Shown: in pieces, positions 55,625 through 64,000 of the stretch
Layout of the letters: each line of letters begins with the position of its first letter
Numbering within the stretch: position 1 is the stretch's first letter
Origin: Microbacterium sp. ET2
Lineage (GTDB): Bacteria > Actinomycetota > Actinomycetes > Actinomycetales > Microbacteriaceae
DNA: 64,000 nt
Direction of reading: 5' to 3'
Assembly: GCF_030347395.1 (NCBI RefSeq)
Contig: NZ_CP128170.1
Location: 3,162,001 to 3,226,000 of the forward strand
Program-made: the position numbers and the translations under genes
Notes under the pieces: model-generated
Told to the model about the DNA's origin: nothing
Seen by the model: only the letters and a program-made list of their open reading frames with translations
Databases searched by the model: none

Positions 55625-55801
55625 ATGGGCGTGGACGAACGGATGACCGATGCCGGGGCTCCTTCTGAGCTGCTGTCGGCGCTGGAGATCATCGAATCGC
55701 AGCCGTTGGCCGAGCGCGCGGAGGGCTTCGCCGCCATCCACGATGATCTCGCCCGGCGCCTGGACCAGACCCTGGGCGCCGGCGATCCGGCGCATCGATG
55801 A
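55625..55801 (+). CDS. Small conserved protein upstream of tlyA
   Basis: A 58-residue acidic helical protein (LLSALEIIESQPLAERAEGFAAIHDDLARRLDQTL). A protein of equal size, Rv1693, lies between the HAD phosphatase and tlyA in M. tuberculosis, so it is a real conserved gene of unknown function. Its end overlaps tlyA by ATGA, which suggests co-translation and perhaps a shared task with TlyA or NadK. Confidence 0.8.
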   Translation: MGVDERMTDAGAPSELLSALEIIESQPLAERAEGFAAIHDDLARRLDQTLGAGDPAHR

Positions 55802-56598
55802 CCGATCGCCTTGACGCGGCGCTGGCTGCCCGGGGCCTGACGCGTTCCCGCACCCACGCCGCGTCGCTGATCTCCGCCGGCGCGGTACGCGTCGACGGCG
55901 TCGAGATCCGGAAGGCCTCCCACCGCGTCTCCGACGCCGCCGTCATCGACGTCGCCGCGGCCGATCATCACGTCAGCCGCGGTGCGGTCAAGCTCATCGC
56001 CGCCCTCGATGCCTTCGGCGTCGATCCACGGGGGCGCATCGCCCTGGATCTCGGCGCATCCACGGGCGGCTTCACCCAGGTGCTCCGCGAGCGTGGCGCT
56101 CCCACGGTGGTCGCCGTGGACGTCGGTCACGGACAGCTCGACGGGCGCATCCGCGCCGACGCCGGGGTCGTCGTCGTGGAAGGCTTCAACGCGCGCGACA
56201 TGACCGGTGAGGACTGGCGGTCGTGGTGCGGGGGCGCGGCCGGCCCGGAGATCGTCGTAGGCGACCTGTCCTTCATCTCGCTGCGCCACATCCTCCCGGC
56301 CATCGCCCGGGTCGTGCCGGCCCAGGCTGATGTCGTGCTGCTGGTGAAGCCGCAGTTCGAGGTCGGGAGGACCGGGGTGAGGGAGGGGCTCGTCACAGAC
56401 CCCGCCGCGCGTGCCGACGCGGTTGCCGGTGTGCTGTGGAGCGCGTGGGACAGCGGCTTGGGGACGGCCGGCGTCATCGCCTCGCCCCTCCTCGGCGCGC
56501 GCGGCAACAGGGAGTTCCTCATCCACCTCCGACCGGGGGCGGGGCAAAACCCGACAGAATGGCTCGGGACCGTGAACGACGTGGCGGGGGAGCGATGA
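55798..56598 (+). CDS. tlyA: TlyA family rRNA 2'-O-methyltransferase
   Basis: A 266-residue protein with an N-terminal S4 RNA-binding domain (residues 1-60: RLDAALAARGLTRSRTHAASL) and a Rossmann methyltransferase domain with SAM loop ALDLGASTGGFTQVL, followed by GDLSFISLR and LLVKPQFEVGR. In mycobacteria TlyA methylates 16S C1409 and 23S C1920 and confers capreomycin sensitivity. It is coupled to nadK by ATGA. Confidence 0.94.
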   Translation: MTDRLDAALAARGLTRSRTHAASLISAGAVRVDGVEIRKASHRVSDAAVIDVAAADHHVSRGAVKLIAALDAFGVDPRGRIALDLGASTGGFTQVLRERGAPTVVAVDVGHGQLDGRIRADAGVVVVEGFNARDMTGEDWRSWCGGAAGPEIVVGDLSFISLRHILPAIARVVPAQADVVLLVKPQFEVGRTGVREGLVTDPAARADAVAGVLWSAWDSGLGTAGVIASPLLGARGNREFLIHLRPGAGQNPTEWLGTVNDVAGER

Positions 56599-57559
56599 CC
56601 GAACTGGAGCGCAACATCCTCGTCGTCGCGCACGCCCATCGGCCTGCGACGATCGACGCGGCGACGCGAGTGATCACAGCGCTCGACGCCGCCGGAGCCC
56701 GTCCGGTCCTCCCCGCCGACGACACGGCCGAGATGCGCCTGCTGACCGAGCGGCTGTTCCGCGCGGAGGAACCCGGGACGCCGCGTGTCGGCATCGGCCG
56801 ACTCGGCGACGACGTCGCGATCGACGACATCGAGCTGGCCATCGTCCTCGGCGGCGACGGCACGATCCTTCGCGCGGCCGAACTCGTCCGCGACGGCCGC
56901 GCACCTGTCCTCGGGATCAACATGGGCCACGTCGGCTTCCTCGCTGAGATCGAGCCGGACGACATGGACGACGCCGTCCGCATGGTCATCGCGCGCGACT
57001 ACGAGGTCGAGGAGCGCTTGACGCTGTCGGTTCGGGTGAAGGATGCCTCGGGTGCCGTGGTCTACGACACGTGGGCGTTGAACGAGGCGACGGTGGAGAA
57101 GGCGAGCCGACAGCGGATGCTCGAAGTCGTGATCGAAGTCGACGGGCGGCCGCTGTCGAGTTTCGGATGCGACGGCGTCGTCGTGTCCACTCCGACCGGG
57201 TCGACGGCGTACAACTTCTCCGCGGGCGGCCCGATCATCTGGCCGACCGTGCAGGCCATCTCGGTCGTGCCGCTCTCGGCGCATGCCCTCTTCGCGCGGC
57301 CCCTCGTGGTCGGACCCGAGCACGCCGTGGCGATTGAGGTGCTCGACCGCACCGATGACACCGGCATCCTGTGGTGCGACGGACGCCGTTCCCACGACCT
57401 GCCCCCGGGGGCCCGTGTCGTGGTGCGCCGCGCGGAGCATCCGGTCCGGCTGGCCCGCCTGCATCCCGCGGCCTTCACCGACCGGCTGGTGCGGAAGTTC
57501 CGTCTACCGGTCGAGGGCTGGCGAGGCCCGACCACCGCGTCCGGACGCGAGCGGCCGTC

Positions 57560-57563
<4 letters not shown>
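56595..57563 (+). CDS. nadK: NAD kinase
   Basis: A 322-residue kinase making NADP from NAD. The GGDG motif is at residues 86-89 (VLGGDGTILRAAE), with the NE/D motif ALNEATVEK and STPTGSTAYNFSAGGPI. The C-terminal ~20 residues are a short extension. Both ends overlap neighbours by ATGA. Confidence 0.96.
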
Positions 57564-61563
<4,000 letters not shown>

Positions 61564-61597
61564 GCGGCCCGATGGTCCTCCCCGGCTGGCCCCGTCG

Positions 61598-62521
61598 ATG
61601 ACGCCGGATCGGGCGGTGAACGCCTACCTCCGTCACATCACCGTCGAGCGGGGGCTCTCCGACCACACCGTCGCGGCATACCGCCGAGATCTCGACGTCT
61701 ACCGGGGGTGGCTCGGAGGGCGCGGCATCAGCGATCTCGCCGAGGTCACACCCCACCTCCTGGAGGAGTTCGCGGCTGAGCGCGCGCGTGAGAAGCCCCC
61801 GCCGGCGGCATCCAGTCTCGCCCGTCTGCAGTCATCGGTTCGGGGCCTGCACCGCTTCCTCGCGCAGGAGGGTCTGCAGGAGGTCGACCCCGCCGGCGCG
61901 CTGCGCCCCCCGAAGGCTCCCCAGCGCCTGCCCAAGGCGCTGACGATCGCGCAGGTGGAGCAGCTGCTGGATGCCGCGGGGCCCGCGCCCGGCGCCGCGC
62001 AGCCCGGCGATGAGGTGGGCCTCAGAGACCGCGCCCTGCTCGAACTCCTGTACGCCACGGGAGCGCGGGTGTCAGAGGTCGTTCAACTCGATCTCGACGA
62101 TGTGGCCCACCCCGCGGTGCTGCGCCTGCGAGGCAAGGGAGCCAAGGAGCGCATCGTTCCGGTGGGTTCGTACGCCCAGGCGGCGCTCGGTGCCTACCTC
62201 ACCCGGGCCCGCCCCGAGCTCTCGCGACGCGGTCGGGCGACACCCCGGCTCTTCCTCGGAGCGCGCGGCGCGCCGCTGTCGCGCCAGAGCGCGTGGGCGG
62301 TGATCCAACGGGCCGCGGAGCGGGCGAGACTCACCGCCCACGTGTCCCCCCATACCCTGCGGCACTCCTTCGCCACTCACCTGCTGCAGGGCGGCGCGGA
62401 CGTGCGCGTGGTGCAGGAACTTCTGGGACATGCGTCGGTCACGACGACCCAGATCTACACCCACGTGAGCGTCGAGGCCCTGCGCGACGTCTACGCGACG
62501 AGTCATCCACGCGCCCGGTGA
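61598..62521 (+). CDS. xerD: Tyrosine recombinase XerD
   Basis: A 307-residue site-specific recombinase that resolves chromosome dimers with XerC at dif. An N-terminal SAM-like domain ([24 protein letters not shown]) is followed by the catalytic domain with arginine in GARVSE, HTLRHSF, LGHAS and nucleophile tyrosine in QIYTHV. No neighbouring att site or mobile element is seen, which supports the housekeeping role. Confidence 0.94.
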   Translation: MTPDRAVNAYLRHITVERGLSDHTVAAYRRDLDVYRGWLGGRGISDLAEVTPHLLEEFAAERAREKPPPAASSLARLQSSVRGLHRFLAQEGLQEVDPAGALRPPKAPQRLPKALTIAQVEQLLDAAGPAPGAAQPGDEVGLRDRALLELLYATGARVSEVVQLDLDDVAHPAVLRLRGKGAKERIVPVGSYAQAALGAYLTRARPELSRRGRATPRLFLGARGAPLSRQSAWAVIQRAAERARLTAHVSPHTLRHSFATHLLQGGADVRVVQELLGHASVTTTQIYTHVSVEALRDVYATSHPRAR

Positions 62522-62563
62522 GCCGTGCTGGGTGAGCCTCCCGGGCAGGGCGGCGCGCGTCGT

Positions 62564-62569
62564 TAGAAT
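62564..62569 (+). promoter_or_regulatory. -10 element TAGAAT of the ParA-like gene
   Basis: TAGAAT ends 9 nt before the ATG at 62579, giving a leader of at most about 3 nt. Confidence 0.6.
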
Positions 62570-62578
62570 CGATCAGAC

Positions 62579-63484
62579 ATGTCGGAAGTCAGGAGAGTCG
62601 TGGCCGGTAGCACGCGGAGCGCGAAGAAGGCCGCTGTCAGCGACGTCCCGATCGGTCCCACCGGTCGGCCGTACCGCGGATTCCCGACCCCGCCCAAGCT
62701 CGACGGCCACGGGCCGGCGCGCATCATCTCGCTGTGCAACCAGAAGGGCGGGGTGGGCAAGACCACCACGACCATCAACCTCGCCGCGGCGCTCGCCGGG
62801 TACGGTCGTCGGGTCCTGGCGGTGGACTTCGACCCGCAGGGCGCGCTGTCCGCCGGTCTCGGCATACAGACCCACGAGATCCCCACGATCTACGACCTGC
62901 TGCTGGACACCAAGCGGGATCCCGCCGAGGTCATCGTGACCACCCGGGTCGAGAACCTCGATGTCCTCCCCGCCAACATCGACCTCTCGGCCGCCGAAGT
63001 CCACCTCGTCAACGAGGTCGCGCGCGAGACGACGCTGGCCCGCGTGCTGCGCAAGGTCTCGGCCGACTACGACGTCATCCTCGTGGACTGCCAGCCTTCG
63101 CTCGGACTCCTGACGGTCAACGCGCTCACCGCGAGTCACGGCGTCCTCATCCCTCTCGAGTGCGAATTCTTCGCCCTTCGCGGAGTGGCGCTCCTCATCG
63201 AGACCATCGACAAGGTGCGCGATCGGCTGAACCCGACGATCACGCTCGACGGAGTGCTCGCCACGATGTACGACGCCCGCACCCTCCACTCCCGCGAGGT
63301 GCTCGAGCGCGTCGTCGAGGCATTCGGCGACGAGGTGCTGGAGACGGTCATCGGACGCACCGTGAAGTTCCCGGACGCCTCCGTGTCGGGAATGCCCATC
63401 ACCGAGTTCGCGCCCGAGCACGCCGCGGCGCAGGCCTACCTGCGGCTCGCGCGGGAGCTGGTCGCGCGTGGCGCCGTCGCCTGA
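62579..63484 (+). CDS. ParA family ATPase
   Basis: A 301-residue Walker-type ATPase with a ~45-residue N-terminal tail. The deviant Walker A is KGGVGKTT (from residue 56), then DFDPQGALSAGLG and VDCQPSLGLLTVNAL. It is the scpA-linked paralogue (Rv1708 position), not the origin-linked parAB copy, since no parB is adjacent. A role in chromosome organisation together with ScpA is inferred from context. Confidence 0.92.
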   Translation: MSEVRRVVAGSTRSAKKAAVSDVPIGPTGRPYRGFPTPPKLDGHGPARIISLCNQKGGVGKTTTTINLAAALAGYGRRVLAVDFDPQGALSAGLGIQTHEIPTIYDLLLDTKRDPAEVIVTTRVENLDVLPANIDLSAAEVHLVNEVARETTLARVLRKVSADYDVILVDCQPSLGLLTVNALTASHGVLIPLECEFFALRGVALLIETIDKVRDRLNPTITLDGVLATMYDARTLHSREVLERVVEAFGDEVLETVIGRTVKFPDASVSGMPITEFAPEHAAAQAYLRLARELVARGAVA

Positions 63485-64000
63485 GACCCCCGATGGGCCG
63501 CCGGCGGCGGCCGGCGCGCCCGAGGTTCACGGGGACGGGTTCCGTGTCTCGCTCAGCGTCTTCGACGGCCCCTTCGATCTCCTGCTGACCCTGATCTCCC
63601 AGCGCGAGCTGGACATCACCGAGGTCTCGCTCAGTGCCGTCACCGACGAGTTCATCGCCTACCTGCGGGGGCTGGACCCGGAGGAGGAGCTCGAGGAGGC
63701 TTCGGAGTTCCTCGTCGTCGCCGCGACCCTGTTGGACATGAAGGTCGCGGGACTCCTTCCGCAGGGAGAGCTCGTCGACGCCGAGTCGGTCGCGCTGCTG
63801 GAGGCCCGTGACCTCCTGTTCGCCCGGCTGCTGCAGTATCGCGCGTTCAAGCAGGTGTCGAGCTGGTTCGCCGAACGCCTGCACGCCGAGGATCGCCGTC
63901 ACGCCCGGGCGGTGCGGCTGGATGAGCGCCATCGCGCGTCGACGCCGGAACTCGTCTGGACGCTCAGTGCCGCCGACTTCGCCGCGCTCGCCCTCCTCGC
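63468..64000 (+). CDS. scpA: Segregation and condensation protein A, 5' part
   Basis: The frame runs off the window end after ~177 codons. The kleisin N-terminal domain is clear: VSLSVFDGPFDLLLTLISQRELDITEVSL, followed by ASEFLVVAATLLDMKVAGLLP. ScpA bridges the SMC heads with ScpB. The GTG at 63468 (VAPSPETPDG) overlaps the ParA-like gene by 17 nt and is the only start before the conserved domain that I favour. Confidence 0.92.
   Translation, partial: MAPSPETPDGPPAAAGAPEVHGDGFRVSLSVFDGPFDLLLTLISQRELDITEVSLSAVTDEFIAYLRGLDPEEELEEASEFLVVAATLLDMKVAGLLPQGELVDAESVALLEARDLLFARLLQYRAFKQVSSWFAERLHAEDRRHARAVRLDERHRASTPELVWTLSAADFAALALL

Noticed and set aside
61598..62521. The tyrosine recombinase as an integrase of a mobile element
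   Set aside because: Its neighbours are the conserved pyrG-NUDIX and ParA-scpA genes, no tRNA or att repeats are present, and the sequence fits XerD.

Overview
The window is a contiguous piece of a high-GC actinobacterial chromosome. Protein sequences, 16S/23S sequence and gene order point to Microbacteriaceae, most likely Microbacterium or a close relative; the genus is my inference from familiarity, not from a search. Almost everything is core housekeeping. I see no prophage, insertion sequence, CRISPR array, integron or tRNA gene. Gene order closely follows two blocks that I recall from Mycobacterium tuberculosis (dapA-rnj-ftsK-pgsA-cinA-clgR-DUF3046-recA-recX-miaB-miaA-dapF-hflX-lexA, and hisC to scpA), joined here between the LysM gene and hisC.

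Layout. 1-18.9 kb: cell-wall precursor, RNA decay, chromosome translocation and DNA repair genes: dapA (3' end), RNase J, FtsK, PgsA, CinA, ClgR-like regulator, DUF3046, recA-recX, miaB-miaA, dapF, hflX, an S9 peptidase, lexA and a divergent LysM membrane protein with a LexA-type box on its promoter. 18.9-22.8 kb: hisC-hisB-hisH-priA-sseB. 22.9-25.7 kb: DUF1844, infC-rpmI-rplT and a TrmH methyltransferase. 25.8-29.2 kb: gluABCD-type amino-acid ABC transporter. 29.3-32.9 kb: pheS-pheT, with pheT carrying an apparent one-base frameshift. 32.9-36.6 kb: a lone dehydratase-like gene and a leftward four-gene operon (membrane protein, winged-helix regulator, ABC ATPase, permease). 36.6-44.6 kb: arginine operon argC-J-B-D-F-[acyltransferase-like membrane protein]-H, lacking argR and argG, preceded by a possible 27-codon Arg-rich leader ORF. 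44.7-47.3 kb: SatD-family protein, an unknown membrane protein and tyrS. 47.3-53.3 kb: complete rrn operon (16S-23S-5S, no tRNA) with three candidate tandem promoters and a strong terminator. 53.4-64 kb: TPR-like protein with a disordered Arg/Asp/Gly-rich N-terminus, HAD phosphatase, a 58-residue protein, tlyA, nadK, recN, pyrG, NUDIX, xerD, a ParA-like ATPase and the 5' part of scpA.

How the genes connect. SOS response: recA and the LysM gene both have a near-consensus LexA box overlapping a sigma-70-type promoter, and lexA, recX and recN are in the window. Chromosome segregation: ftsK, xerD, a ParA-like ATPase and scpA. Many genes overlap by ATGA/GTGA, implying translational coupling. The most striking global pattern is how many transcription units start with a TANNNT -10 hexamer ending 6-8 nt before the start codon, the hallmark of leaderless mRNAs in Actinobacteria.

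The observations I consider most worth testing are the putative arginine leader peptide upstream of argC, the lexA/LysM SOS checkpoint module, the AUC start and long leader of infC, the pheT frameshift, two palindromic operators (SatD gene and ABC/regulator operon), and the intergenic hairpin between gluB and gluC. I did not find a clearly new multi-gene system.
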